From Betaproteobacteria bacterium (lineage in GTDB: Bacteria; Pseudomonadota; Gammaproteobacteria; Burkholderiales; SG8-41), in contig JAKFYK010000009.1 in NCBI GenBank assembly GCA_021730905.1, positions 56,299 to 120,298 on the forward strand: DNA of 64,000 nt. The letters are read 5' to 3'. Each line of letters starts with the position of its first letter. Within the stretch, counting starts at the first letter, position 1. Below the pieces are notes generated by a model, which saw only the letters and a list, made by a program, of their open reading frames with translations, ran no database searches and was not told the DNA's origin. Positions 49,920 to 58,527 of this stretch are shown piece after piece. A program made the position numbers and the translations under genes.

Positions 49920-50897
49920 ATGCGACTCAATCGAATCAGTTACAGCTCCATCATCGTCGCGGCACTGCTGCTAGGCACATGCGCGGCTCATGCCGCCGAC
50001 AACTATCCGTCGAAACCGGGCCGGCTGATATTGCCGTTCGGCGCCGGCGCTTCAACCGATATCATCGGGCGCATTTTCGCGCAGCGCTTCAGCGAAGCAT
50101 GGGGCCAGCCACTGGTCGTTGACAACCGCCCCGGCGCCGCCGGCATCATCGGCACCGAGCTTGGCGCGCGAGCTGCACCCGACGGTTACACCATCATGAC
50201 CTACGGCATTAATCAGGCGATCACGGCCGGACTTTACAAAAAACTGCCGTACAACCACCTGCGCGACTTCACGTTGATCTCGCTCTACGCCACGATGCCC
50301 AACATCCTGTGCGTGACGCCCTCGCTGCCGGCTGCAAATGTCAGTGAATTCGTCAAGCTGATGAAAGCTCATCCCGGAAAATTCAAATTCGCATCATCGG
50401 GCATCGGCGCTTCGCCGCATCTCACGATGGAGTATTTCAAGGCGGCGGTTGGCATTGACCTGGTCCACGTGCCCTATAAAAACGCGTCGCAGGGTTACAC
50501 CGATACGATCAGTGGGGAAATTCAGGCTTTTTTCTTCAATCTTCCCGGGCCATTGCCTTTCGTCAAGGCCGGACGCATACGCGCGCTCGCCGTCACCTCG
50601 GCGAAGCGCGCGCCGCAAGTGCCCGATATACCCACCATTATCGAATCCGGCGTTCCGAATTTTGAAGTGACCGTGTGGCAAGGCTATGCAGTGCCCAAAG
50701 GCACACCGCAACCCATAGTCGCGAACATTCACGCAACGATGATGAAAGCGCTCGCGCTGCCCGAAATTCAAAAACGATTTATCGACAACGGGGTCTCTGC
50801 CGCGCCAGTTTCGCCTGCCGAATTCGTGAAATTCGTCAATGACGAAACCGCCAAGTGGCAGAAAGCGATTACGCTGTCAGGGGCTAAGGTGGAGTAG
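49920..50897 (+). CDS. Bug/TctC-type periplasmic solute receptor
   Basis: 325 residues, ATG after GAGGTGATTC. Signal MRLNRISYSSIIVAALLLGT to AAHA, mature DNYPSKPGRLILPFGAGAST. Loop LVVDNRPGAAGIIGTELGAR, then HVPYKNASQGYTDTISGEIQ (Asn in place of the Gly of YKG) and VPDIPTIIESGVPNFEVTVW. A stem-loop (51025-51043) with a short T run lies 127 bp downstream. The element at 49882-49903 ends 17 bp before the start. Confidence 0.93.
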   Translation: MRLNRISYSSIIVAALLLGTCAAHAADNYPSKPGRLILPFGAGASTDIIGRIFAQRFSEAWGQPLVVDNRPGAAGIIGTELGARAAPDGYTIMTYGINQAITAGLYKKLPYNHLRDFTLISLYATMPNILCVTPSLPAANVSEFVKLMKAHPGKFKFASSGIGASPHLTMEYFKAAVGIDLVHVPYKNASQGYTDTISGEIQAFFFNLPGPLPFVKAGRIRALAVTSAKRAPQVPDIPTIIESGVPNFEVTVWQGYAVPKGTPQPIVANIHATMMKALALPEIQKRFIDNGVSAAPVSPAEFVKFVNDETAKWQKAITLSGAKVE

Positions 50898-51024
50898 CGA
50901 TGCATGCGCCCGTCAAACGCCACCATCGTGCGGCTCGTTTTAGCGGCTGCGCTGCGGCAACGGATTGGCTGTGATCAGTTCGGAGCGTCCCTTTGACCGT
51001 CGTAAAGGTCAAACCTGACGGAGT

Positions 51025-51043
51025 CCCCCGGCATAAGCGGGGG
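51025..51043 (+). terminator. Stem-loop terminator candidate
   Basis: CCCCCG-GCATAAG-CGGGGG, six GC pairs with a 7-base loop, then TTTACCCC. It ends the transcript of the Bug gene at 49920 and lies 15 bp from the converging Gfo/Idh/MocA gene, so it may serve both. Confidence 0.6.
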
Positions 51044-51057
51044 TTTACCCCACAGAA

Positions 51058-52065
51058 TTAAGCGGCAAGCCTCACGTGCACGCCCTCCCACGCCGACTTG
51101 CCCAGCGCATCGGTCAACTGCACGCTGCGCAGCCCGTCGATGCCGGATGCGCCCGGCGCGCGCCCTTCGAGCAGCGCCTGACTGAAACCCACCACGCACG
51201 CGGCATGCGCGTTGATCGCCGGAAATTCGCTGCTGCGTGAAGCGCCATCATTGGTCATCACCTGCAACTCGCCGCCGGCGCGGCTGCGGGTGAGCGCTCT
51301 GCCGGTAATGCGGCCCTTGCTGCCGTAAATCACAAAATCGTTGTACGGGTTGGGCGTGGTCTGGTTGACGTTCACCTGTGCCATCGCGCCGCTGGCAAAC
51401 CTGAAAGTCGCGAGCGATGTTTTTTCCATCACGCCGGGCGCGGTATCGAACATCGCCGACACCTGCACCACTTCCGACGACAGGATGTAGCGCAGAATGT
51501 CGTACACATGCACGCCCACGTTCATCGACGTGCCCAGCCCCGCCAGCGCCGGATCACCGCGCCAACTGGCTGCAACGCTCGCAGCCCCTGGCCCGGCGCT
51601 TGCCTCCAGTTGCACCAGCATCACCGTGCCGATTTCGCCGCTGTCGACGACGCGCTTGGTCTCGATGAAACATGGCATGAAGCGGTTGTGAAAATTCACG
51701 CCGAGTTTCACGCCGGCCTTTTCGCATTCACGCACGATGCGCTCGGCGTCAGCCACCGAGGTCGCCATCGGCTTATCGCAAAACACGTGCTTGCCCGCGC
51801 GCGCCGCCGCGATCGCCTGTTCGGCATGCAGCGCATTCGGCGTGTGTATGGCAACCACCGTCACCTGAGGATTACGCAGCAAATCGTCGTAACTGGTGTA
51901 GGCGTGCCGCGCGCCGAAGCGCTTGGCGAAATCATTCGCCCGCACCGAATCGCGGCTCACCACGCCGATAAGCTGGTTGCCTGCGTATGAATTGATGCCG
52001 GGCAGTATGCGGTCTTCCGCGATTCTGCCGGTGCCTATAAGTCCCCAGCCGTTTGTCGTCGTCAT
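51058..52065 (-). CDS. Gfo/Idh/MocA family oxidoreductase
   Basis: 335 residues. Rossmann domain GWGLIGTGRIAEDRILPGIN, then VAIHTPNALHAEQAIAAARA and the catalytic-Lys motif GKHVFCDKPMATSVADAERI. The C-terminal domain has LGTSMNVGVHVYDILRYIL and YNDFVIYGSKGRITG. It would oxidise or reduce a sugar, inositol or other polyol-type substrate with NAD(P). It stands divergent from the MmgE/PrpD gene. The two flank a 119-bp gap with no visible structure. Confidence 0.92.
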   Translation of the reverse strand: MTTTNGWGLIGTGRIAEDRILPGINSYAGNQLIGVVSRDSVRANDFAKRFGARHAYTSYDDLLRNPQVTVVAIHTPNALHAEQAIAAARAGKHVFCDKPMATSVADAERIVRECEKAGVKLGVNFHNRFMPCFIETKRVVDSGEIGTVMLVQLEASAGPGAASVAASWRGDPALAGLGTSMNVGVHVYDILRYILSSEVVQVSAMFDTAPGVMEKTSLATFRFASGAMAQVNVNQTTPNPYNDFVIYGSKGRITGRALTRSRAGGELQVMTNDGASRSSEFPAINAHAACVVGFSQALLEGRAPGASGIDGLRSVQLTDALGKSAWEGVHVRLAA

Positions 52066-52184
52066 GGCTGAAATGTATCAAGGCTGTCGTAGCGCGGCAA
52101 TCTTGCGTTTATTCCACATTCGGGCAAACTTCCCGCACGACTGCCTTTTCCGGCAGGCCTTCATCATGTGAACGGAGATAAATC

Positions 52185-53570
52185 ATGGGCGCTACCGCAA
52201 CCATCGCCGAGTTCATCGTCAACACCGGCACTGCGGATTTTCCCGAGGACAGCGACGGCAAGGCCATCAAAGTCATCGCCGACACCTTTGCGGTAATTCT
52301 GGCCGGCGTGGGTTCGGAGGTAGCGGAACCGTTGCAGCGTTATCTTGAAAGCGCGCGCGAATCGGGCGCATCGCCGATACTCGGCACCGGGCGCACCGCC
52401 TCGCCTGAAACCGCCGCGCTCATCAACGGCACCTACGGCCACTCGCTGGATTACGACGACGTGCTGTCAATGATGCCCGCGCATCCGAGCGCGGTGATCC
52501 TGAGCGCGCTGCTGGCCAGCCTGAACGGCAAACCCGTCAGCGGCAAAGCCTTTATCGAAGCCTACATCATCGGCGTCGAAGTCGGCGGCAAGATCGGTTT
52601 GGGCATGACCAACGAGCACTATCAGCGCGGCTTCCACGCCACCGGCACGCTCGCGCTGTTCTCCGGCGTGGCGGCACTTGCCAAACTGCATCGTCTGGAT
52701 GCGCCCGCCATACAGCAGGCGTTCGGCATCGCGGCGTCGATGTCGAGCGGGCTGCGGCGCAATTTTGGCACCATGACCAAGCCACTGCACAGCGGACTGG
52801 CTGCGCGCAGCGCACTGACGGCGGTGCGTCTGGCGATGTCAGGCTTTACCGCCGCGCCCGATATCATGGAGGCCAAGGCCGGTTTCTATTCGACCTACGG
52901 CACGGCGGAATCCGATCCCGAAGTCACGGCGCGCGGGCTCGGCAAACCGTTTGTCATCAGCAATCCCGGCATTGCGGTCAAAAAATTTCCTTGTTGTTAC
53001 GCCACCCATCGCGCCATCGACGGCGTGCTGACGCTGCGCGAGCGGCTCGGCTTCGACGCCGCCGCCATCGACAAGGTGATTTGCCGCATGCCGCCCGGCG
53101 GCATGCATGTGCTCACCTATCCTCGACCGGTGACCGGGCTCGAAGGAAAATTCAGCCTGCCCTATTCGATAGCCGCCGGCGTGCTCGATGGAAAATTCTC
53201 GCTGTGGTCGTTCAGCGACGAAGCGGTGCGGCGTCCGGAAATCGCGGCGCTCTACGAACGCATCGACGCTCACGAAACCGAATCCAGCCGCGGCGACGAT
53301 CCACTGTTCGACAAGCGCAGCTCCGGTAGCCGCGGCTTTGTTGAAGTTGAAGTGTGGCTCAAGGACGGGCGCAAGGATCAGATACGCGTGGACGTTCCGC
53401 CCGGCTCGCCTTCGCGCGAGCTGACGTGGGATGAGCTGCGTGAAAAATTCATGGATTGCGCCCAACAGGCGCCGCGCATCACCACCGCCGATGCCGCCGC
53501 CGCGTTCAGCAGCATTCGCGCGCTGGGCAAGGTGGACGACATCCGCACTATCAGCAACCGGCTGCATTGA
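52185..53570 (+). CDS. MmgE/PrpD family protein
   Basis: 461 residues with the two-domain MmgE/PrpD pattern: helical domain (DTFAVILAGVGSEVAEPLQR, TYGHSLDYDDVLSMMPAHPS, GMTNEHYQRGFHATGTLALF) and C-terminal alpha/beta domain (FPCCYATHRAIDGVLTLRER, EGKFSLPYSIAAGVLDGKFS). The family includes 2-methylcitrate dehydratase and cis-aconitate decarboxylase, and many uncharacterised lyases. No methylcitrate synthase or other prp gene is near, so propionate use is not implied. ATG after GGAGATAAATC. The next gene begins 8 bp after the stop. Confidence 0.92.
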   Translation: MGATATIAEFIVNTGTADFPEDSDGKAIKVIADTFAVILAGVGSEVAEPLQRYLESARESGASPILGTGRTASPETAALINGTYGHSLDYDDVLSMMPAHPSAVILSALLASLNGKPVSGKAFIEAYIIGVEVGGKIGLGMTNEHYQRGFHATGTLALFSGVAALAKLHRLDAPAIQQAFGIAASMSSGLRRNFGTMTKPLHSGLAARSALTAVRLAMSGFTAAPDIMEAKAGFYSTYGTAESDPEVTARGLGKPFVISNPGIAVKKFPCCYATHRAIDGVLTLRERLGFDAAAIDKVICRMPPGGMHVLTYPRPVTGLEGKFSLPYSIAAGVLDGKFSLWSFSDEAVRRPEIAALYERIDAHETESSRGDDPLFDKRSSGSRGFVEVEVWLKDGRKDQIRVDVPPGSPSRELTWDELREKFMDCAQQAPRITTADAAAAFSSIRALGKVDDIRTISNRLH

Positions 53571-53578
53571 CCGCGTCC

Positions 53579-54712
53579 ATGGCCGCAATCCCGCTCTCTC
53601 CCGGTTTCCCCGGCCAGTGGCTGACCACGTTCGGCCAGATGTCGCTCGAACAAAACGGCCCTGCCATCACCGGCACCTACCATTACGGCAGCAGCGAAGG
53701 CCGCCTCGACGGCACGGTCAGTGGAAACACTCTGCGCTTCCGCTATCAGGAACCGAACGAAAAGGGCGAGGGTATTTTTCGTCTGCTGCGTAGCGGAAAA
53801 TTCACTGGCAGTTACACCGTCGCGGGCGAACAACGCGTACGGCGCTGGGACGGCGAACGCGGCTGGGATGGCATCTGGGATAGCGATTTCGGCAGAGTGC
53901 GGCTGCTGCAGGAAGCGGACCAGGTACACGGCTCCTATGAAGGCGCGGGGCCCTCGCAGATTGAAGGACGTACCGTTGTTGGCGGCGGCAAACTTGAATT
54001 CCGTTATCGCGAGCCGCGCGTCTCCGGCGAAGGACATTTTGAACTGAGCGAAGACAGCTATTCGTTTACAGGAGAATGGCGTCCGCAGGGCGGCACGGAG
54101 TGGAAACCGTGGCGCGGCCATCGCGTGCAGCCGGAGCGCGGCATCACCTGGCTGCTGGTGCTGGAGGCGCATTGGCAGCGCAGTATCGCTGAAAGCGAAT
54201 ATGCGTTCGGCGACATGCTGCGCGAAGTGTTTGCGCGGCTGCCGCAGGTGCGCGTGCGTCAGCGCTTCTTTCACGACGCCGAGAGCCTCGATCACTGGTG
54301 CCGTGAATTGCTCTACATCGCCGAACCCGCGATCCTGATGATTGCCAGCCACGGCGTCGCCGAAGGCTTGAGCGTGCATGGTGAAGTCATCAATACCACG
54401 CGCGTGCTGGACGCCGTGCGCGACGCCGGAAACCTCAAGCTGCTGCACTTCTCGTCGTGCCTGGTAGGACTCGACGGGCAGCGCGCGCTCGCCAAACAGC
54501 CTTTCCCGGTATCCGGCTATACCACCAGCGTCGATTGGGGCGCCAGCGCGATGCTCGAATTCACCTATCTGGATCTGATCCTGAATCGCGGACTCGACCC
54601 TGCTGATGCGGCAGTGGCGCTGCCGAAGCTCGTCACCTACGCCGGCGACCGCGTGGCGGATGATTCACCGTATCCGGCGGCTGGGTTCCGGTTTTTCCCG
54701 GCAGTTGCCTAA
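53579..54712 (+). CDS. Two beta-repeat domains plus a C-terminal caspase-like domain
   Basis: 377 residues from the ATG at 53579, 8 bp after the MmgE/PrpD stop. Residues about 8-95 and 96-182 are two related repeats: PGQWLTTFGQMSLEQNGPAI with HYGSSEGRLDGTVSGNTLRF against GIWDSDFGRVRLLQEADQVH with GAGPSQIEGRTVVGGGKLEF. The C-terminal part is caspase-like: ITWLLVLEAHWQRSIAESEY, ILMIASHGVAEGLSV (His258) and LLHFSSCLVGLDG (Cys294), a His/Cys pair as in CHAT and C14 families. No signal peptide. The combination is not one I recognise. A hairpin follows at 54791-54839. Confidence 0.75.
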   Translation: MAAIPLSPGFPGQWLTTFGQMSLEQNGPAITGTYHYGSSEGRLDGTVSGNTLRFRYQEPNEKGEGIFRLLRSGKFTGSYTVAGEQRVRRWDGERGWDGIWDSDFGRVRLLQEADQVHGSYEGAGPSQIEGRTVVGGGKLEFRYREPRVSGEGHFELSEDSYSFTGEWRPQGGTEWKPWRGHRVQPERGITWLLVLEAHWQRSIAESEYAFGDMLREVFARLPQVRVRQRFFHDAESLDHWCRELLYIAEPAILMIASHGVAEGLSVHGEVINTTRVLDAVRDAGNLKLLHFSSCLVGLDGQRALAKQPFPVSGYTTSVDWGASAMLEFTYLDLILNRGLDPADAAVALPKLVTYAGDRVADDSPYPAAGFRFFPAVA

Positions 54713-55063
54713 GAGCGCTTAACAAAATAGTTTGTCCTGCTGTCCGTGGTTCGATGCTTCGACAAACTCAGCATCACCACGAACGGCTCTCAAAATGACC
54801 GTTCGCCCTGAGCGTGTCGAAGGGTGAGCGGTCATTTTGTTAGTCGCTCTAACATAAGGAAAACCATGCGTGGTGTCGCTTGAGCCGATTGCCGCGACAT
54901 CATGTTTATGGTTATTTCCTGGCACAGCGTATTTTTTCTCAACAAAACTGATCGAAAAGTATATCGAACAGACCGAACCGTCCCCAGGCATCACGGTCAG
55001 ATTTTGGGCATCACATGATATTCCAGTAAATCATCAGTCTCAACGCAAACAAGGAGAAACTCC
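54713..55063. other. Intergenic region with REP-like sequences
   Basis: 351 bp between the caspase-like gene and a secreted-protein gene. It contains a CTTCGACAAACTCAGCA element near 54758-54775 and the hairpin at 54791-54839. The remainder shows no supported gene; short reading frames here lack ribosome sites. Confidence 0.6.
54791..54839. repeat. Hairpin-forming repeat downstream of the caspase-like gene
   Basis: CAAAATGACCG and CGGTCATTTTG are perfect 11-base arms around TTCGCCCTGAGCGTGTCGAA then GGGTGAG. The loop contains another REP core. It could end transcription of the gene at 53579. Confidence 0.65.
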
Positions 55064-55696
55064 ATGTGGAAACATCCCATTACTATTGCTCTTGCCGTCG
55101 CCGGAATCGTTGCAGGTGCGCACGTAGCCATTGCCGCCATCAACACCGAAGGCACAGAAAACATTGCGGAACCTGTCGCGGCGCAAACCGAAGTACAAAC
55201 ACCTGCCGAAACTGCAGAAGCCGCGCCGCCGCCCGAAGCATTGGCCCTGGCTCCCGAATCCGGCGCAACACGCGCCACGTCCGGTACTCAGGCAGATGAG
55301 AAAATCGTCCGTCTGCCGTTTACCAATATACATCTGAAAGTGACCAATCCGACATTCCCGCTTGGCGCAGTGGAACATCCCGAACCGTTGCCAGCCCTGG
55401 TGGCGTACTTTGATCGCAGAAACGCGAACATCGTACTCACCGGCGCTGTGAGTCCCGTGTTCCCGAGCGCTGCAGTGGAGCATCCGGAACCGCTGCCTGC
55501 CACCGTGGCGTACTTCGACAGAATCGAGGCGCAACGAATTGCCGCAACCCGGCCGGCAGTACCCACCGCCATGGCGCAAGGCACGCCGCCGGCAGTTGCA
55601 ACCGATTCGCCGGTCACCACCATGTCTTCGGCAGCGGAAGCGCATTCGAACGCGATCAAGTCCGAGATTCAGGCAAGCCAGCGTCCAGGGACCTGA
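55064..55696 (+). CDS. Secreted protein with duplicated FPxxAVEHPEPLPA motif
   Basis: 210 residues, ATG after AAGGAGAAACTCC. Signal MWKHPITIALAVAGIVAGAH to AIAA, then an Ala/Pro/Glu-rich low-complexity region (AEPVAAQTEVQTPAETAEAA). Two near-identical units follow: NPTFPLGAVEHPEPLPALVA then YFDR (113-136), and SPVFPSAAVEHPEPLPATVA then YFDR. The tail is Ala/Thr-rich. No family recognised; periplasmic or cell-surface location is likely. A strong terminator lies 75 bp downstream. Confidence 0.7.
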   Translation: MWKHPITIALAVAGIVAGAHVAIAAINTEGTENIAEPVAAQTEVQTPAETAEAAPPPEALALAPESGATRATSGTQADEKIVRLPFTNIHLKVTNPTFPLGAVEHPEPLPALVAYFDRRNANIVLTGAVSPVFPSAAVEHPEPLPATVAYFDRIEAQRIAATRPAVPTAMAQGTPPAVATDSPVTTMSSAAEAHSNAIKSEIQASQRPGT

Positions 55697-55771
55697 TCGG
55701 AGACAACAGGCTAACAGGTCAGGACGACAATCCCACCCCCTCCCCTCGAATTGTCGCCATGGCCCGCTAGG

Positions 55772-55805
55772 CGCCGCAAGCCGAAATCTGGCTTGCGGCG
55801 TTTTT
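55772..55805 (+). terminator. Rho-independent terminator
   Basis: CGCCGCAAGCC-GAAATCT-GGCTTGCGGCG, a perfect 11-pair stem with a 7-base loop, followed by TTTTTATT. It follows the secreted-protein gene and overlaps the 3' end of the converging Bug gene. Confidence 0.9.
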
Positions 55806-56808
55806 ATTGAATTTCTATTTTCTTCGCGCTGGCAATCTTTTTCCACTTGGCGATTTCGTTCGCCACATGCCGGCCAAATTCGTCTGGCGTGGTTGGGGTC
55901 ACCGTGCCGCCTAAATCAGTAAAGCGCCTGCGGATATCGGGCTGCTCAAGGATCGCGCGCATCTCGCGATTGAGCCGCGCGATGATGGCGGGAGGCGTAC
56001 CGCGGGGCGCGGCGAACCCCGAATACGAAGTAACTTCGTAGCCAGGCAGCGTCTGCGCCACCGTCGGCACGTTCGGCAACTGTTGTGAACGCTCAAGCGA
56101 CGTGACCGCGATCGCGTTCAGCCTGCCGGCTTGCACGTGCGGATAAGCACCGGTGAGCGTCTCAAACACCACGTCGATGCGCCCGCCGATGAGTTCCACC
56201 ACCAGTTCCGAGCCGCCCTTGAACGGAATGTGCGTCATGTCCACGTTGGCGTGGATATTGAATAGTTCCGCCGCGAGATGCAACACCGAGCCTATGCCCA
56301 CCGAGCCGTAGTTCAGCTTGCCCGGCGATTTTTTGGCGACGCCGATGAGATCGGCGATGGACTGCGTGCGCGCATCGGGCTTGACGATCACCGCGAACGG
56401 GTACACCACGGCGTTGGTGATCCACGCAAAATCACGCGCCGGATCGAACGGCAGTTTCTTCAGCACCGCGGCCTGAGTGCTGAACGCGCCACTCACCAGC
56501 AGCAGCGTGTGGCCGTCAGGCGTGGCTTTTGCAACGGTGTCGGTACCGATCATGCTGCCCGCACCAGGACGATTCTCGACGATCACCGTTTGCCCAAAAC
56601 GCTCGGTGAGTTTTTGCGCCATCGCGCGCGAGATGATGTCGGTGTTGCCGCCGGCGGGGAAGCCCACCACGATGCGCACGGGGCGCGATGGATAATCCCT
56701 GGCAGTGTCGGCGGCCATTGCCAGCGGTGCATGCAAGGCGAGAACCGTGATTCCCAGCAGGACGAAGCGTGTGCCGTACTCGAAACTATGAACAGTACTT
56801 AAGTACAT
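55804..56808 (-). CDS. Bug/TctC-type periplasmic solute receptor
   Basis: 334 residues counted from the ATG at 56808, which has no clear ribosome site; the exact start is uncertain. Signal continues to VLALHAPLAMAADTA, then DYPSRPVRIVVGFPAGGNTD. Loop VIVENRPGAGSMIGTDTVAK, with Glu-Asn and SM in place of GI. HIPFKGGSELVVELIGGRID is a variant of the VPYKG region. LPNVPTVAQTLPGYEVTSYS follows. Second of two tandem Bug genes, 25 bp after the first. Confidence 0.92.
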   Translation of the reverse strand: MYLSTVHSFEYGTRFVLLGITVLALHAPLAMAADTARDYPSRPVRIVVGFPAGGNTDIISRAMAQKLTERFGQTVIVENRPGAGSMIGTDTVAKATPDGHTLLLVSGAFSTQAAVLKKLPFDPARDFAWITNAVVYPFAVIVKPDARTQSIADLIGVAKKSPGKLNYGSVGIGSVLHLAAELFNIHANVDMTHIPFKGGSELVVELIGGRIDVVFETLTGAYPHVQAGRLNAIAVTSLERSQQLPNVPTVAQTLPGYEVTSYSGFAAPRGTPPAIIARLNREMRAILEQPDIRRRFTDLGGTVTPTTPDEFGRHVANEIAKWKKIASAKKIEIQ

Positions 56809-56833
56809 GTTTTATTGACTATTTCAACAACGA

Positions 56834-57802
56834 TCACGCATCCGGTTTCGCCCCTGAGGCCTTGATGATCTTCGCGTATTTCTCAATTTCGCGGCTGACG
56901 TGCGCGGCCAGTTCCGCGGGCGAACTGCCCACCGGCTCCGCGCCTTCGCGCTGCATGAACGTTTTCATGTCCTGATGCTGCAGGCTCTTCACCGCTTCGG
57001 CGTGCAACTGGTTAATAATGGCAGGCGGCGTGCCCGCGGGCGCCCACAGCGAAAACCAGTTGTCGATATCGAATCCCGGATAAAACGAAGCCACCGTCGG
57101 CAGATCGGGCAGCACCGAGGATTTTCGTATCGTGGTTACCGCGAGGCCGCGCAACTTGCCGGTAGCGATATGCGGGCGCGCGCTGGTGGTGGCAGGCATG
57201 CCGATTTCGACTTCGCCGCTGACCAGCGACAGCATCGCGCCACTCGCACCCTTGTACGGCACGTGCGTGAATTTCACGCCGGAGAGTTGTTGCAGCAGTT
57301 CGCCCGCGAGATGACTGGTGGTGCCGGTGCCGTTGGAACCGAACGAGAGTATGTCCTTGCGCGATTTCGCCAGCTTCAGCAATTCGGGCAGCGTGCGCGC
57401 GGGCACCGAGGGATGCACGACGATCACAATCGGCGCCGAGGCCACTTGCGAAATCGGCGCGAGATCGCGGCGCATGTCGAACGGCATTTTCGGAAACAGC
57501 GTCACGTTGACCGCCATCGATGCGGTGGACATCAACAGCGTGTGGCCGTCGGGTGGCGCTTTCACCACTACCTCAGCGCCGATGTTGCCGCCGCCGCCGG
57601 GACGATTCTCCACCGGCGAGACTTGTCCCCACGCCGCGTGGAACCGCACGCTCAACAGCCGCGCCAGAATATCGGTGGCGCCACCCGGTGTGAATGGCAC
57701 GATAATGCGTATCGGCCGTGTTGGATAATTCTGCTGAGCCCAAACCGGCGCGCACAACAGGGTTAACGTTAGCGCCGCGATCCATCGCATCATTGCAGGC
57801 AT
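56834..57802 (-). CDS. Bug/TctC-type periplasmic solute receptor
   Basis: 322 residues from the ATG at 57802 after CGAGGAGAATTCCG; an ATG eight codons upstream has no ribosome site. Signal MPAMMRWIAALTLTLLCAPV to WAQ, mature QNYPTRPIRIIVPFTPGGAT. Loop SPVENRPGGGGNIGAEVVVK. HVPYKGASGAMLSLVSGEVE and LPDLPTVASFYPGFDIDNWF follow. It lies downstream of a fragment of another Bug gene (57823-57864). Confidence 0.93.
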   Translation of the reverse strand: MPAMMRWIAALTLTLLCAPVWAQQNYPTRPIRIIVPFTPGGATDILARLLSVRFHAAWGQVSPVENRPGGGGNIGAEVVVKAPPDGHTLLMSTASMAVNVTLFPKMPFDMRRDLAPISQVASAPIVIVVHPSVPARTLPELLKLAKSRKDILSFGSNGTGTTSHLAGELLQQLSGVKFTHVPYKGASGAMLSLVSGEVEIGMPATTSARPHIATGKLRGLAVTTIRKSSVLPDLPTVASFYPGFDIDNWFSLWAPAGTPPAIINQLHAEAVKSLQHQDMKTFMQREGAEPVGSSPAELAAHVSREIEKYAKIIKASGAKPDA

Positions 57803-57822
57803 CGGAATTCTCCTCGGTTGAA

Positions 57823-57864
57823 TCATTGTCTGTTTGCGTCCTTTACCACTTTAGCCCATTTGGC
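57823..57864 (-). pseudogene. Short C-terminal fragment of a Bug receptor gene
   Basis: AKWAKVVKDANRQ followed by TGA, on the minus strand, matches the last residues of Bug proteins (IAKWxKVVKDANI). It lies between the GST stop at 57894 and the Bug gene at 57802. Only 13 codons, so chance similarity is possible, but the context of other fragments supports a remnant. Confidence 0.55.
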
Positions 57865-57893
57865 AGGACTGCGCGGGCTGCAGTCCCGAAAAA

Positions 57894-58484
57894 TCAGCGC
57901 CCCACCCACCCCGGCAATTTTTTGCAGCGCTCCATCCACTTGATAATCGCCGGGTACGGTTCAAGCGCCACTTTACCTTCGGGCGCGGTTTCGATGTACG
58001 GAAAACAGGCGGGCTCGGCGATGGTGGGTCTATCCAGCGCAAGCCAGTCGTGGTTTTTCAAACGCTGCTCGGCAATGTTAAGCGCGATCCTGCCGAAGGC
58101 CTGTCCCTCTTCCAGCGTGCCCAGCGTCCAGCGGCCCTGAACGACACCGCGCCGCGCATATTGCAAACCACATTGAATCTCGGTCGCCGCGAGCACAAGC
58201 CACTGCGTCACCTCTGCCAGGCCCGCCGCATCCGTCGGCAGCCACTGCTCGCCACCATACTTGCGCGCGACATACACCAGACACGCGGCCGAATCCCAGA
58301 TGACTTTGCCGCCGTCTTCCAGCGCCGGCACTTCGCCACGTGGATTGATCTTCAGAAACCCGGCGCTCTTGTGCTGCTTGTTTTTCATATCAATGATCAC
58401 CACTTCATGCGGCGCTTTCAGCAATGACAGCAAAATGCGCAGCTTGTAGGAATTGCCGGATACCGTGCCCAGATAGACCTTCAT
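57894..58484 (-). CDS. Glutathione S-transferase family protein
   Basis: 196 residues from the ATG at 58484 after TATGGAGCGTCAT; two ATGs further upstream are less well placed. Thioredoxin-like N-terminus MKVYLGTVSGNSYKLRILLS (Ser catalytic-type region), NPRGEVPALEDGGKVIWDSA, then a helical C-terminal domain with DWLALDRPTIAEPACFPYIE. Cytosolic. Distinct from the GST at 12629-13351 (240 residues). It stands between an internally deleted dehydrogenase gene and a Bug pair, on the same strand. Confidence 0.9.
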   Translation of the reverse strand: MKVYLGTVSGNSYKLRILLSLLKAPHEVVIIDMKNKQHKSAGFLKINPRGEVPALEDGGKVIWDSAACLVYVARKYGGEQWLPTDAAGLAEVTQWLVLAATEIQCGLQYARRGVVQGRWTLGTLEEGQAFGRIALNIAEQRLKNHDWLALDRPTIAEPACFPYIETAPEGKVALEPYPAIIKWMERCKKLPGWVGR

Positions 58485-58527
58485 ATGACGCTCCATATCC
58501 ATTTAGATTTATTAAATTTCAATACGC

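Noticed and set aside
54719..54994. A 91-codon minus-strand frame after the caspase-like gene
   Set aside because: It covers REP-like repeats, has no ribosome site and no coding-like composition.
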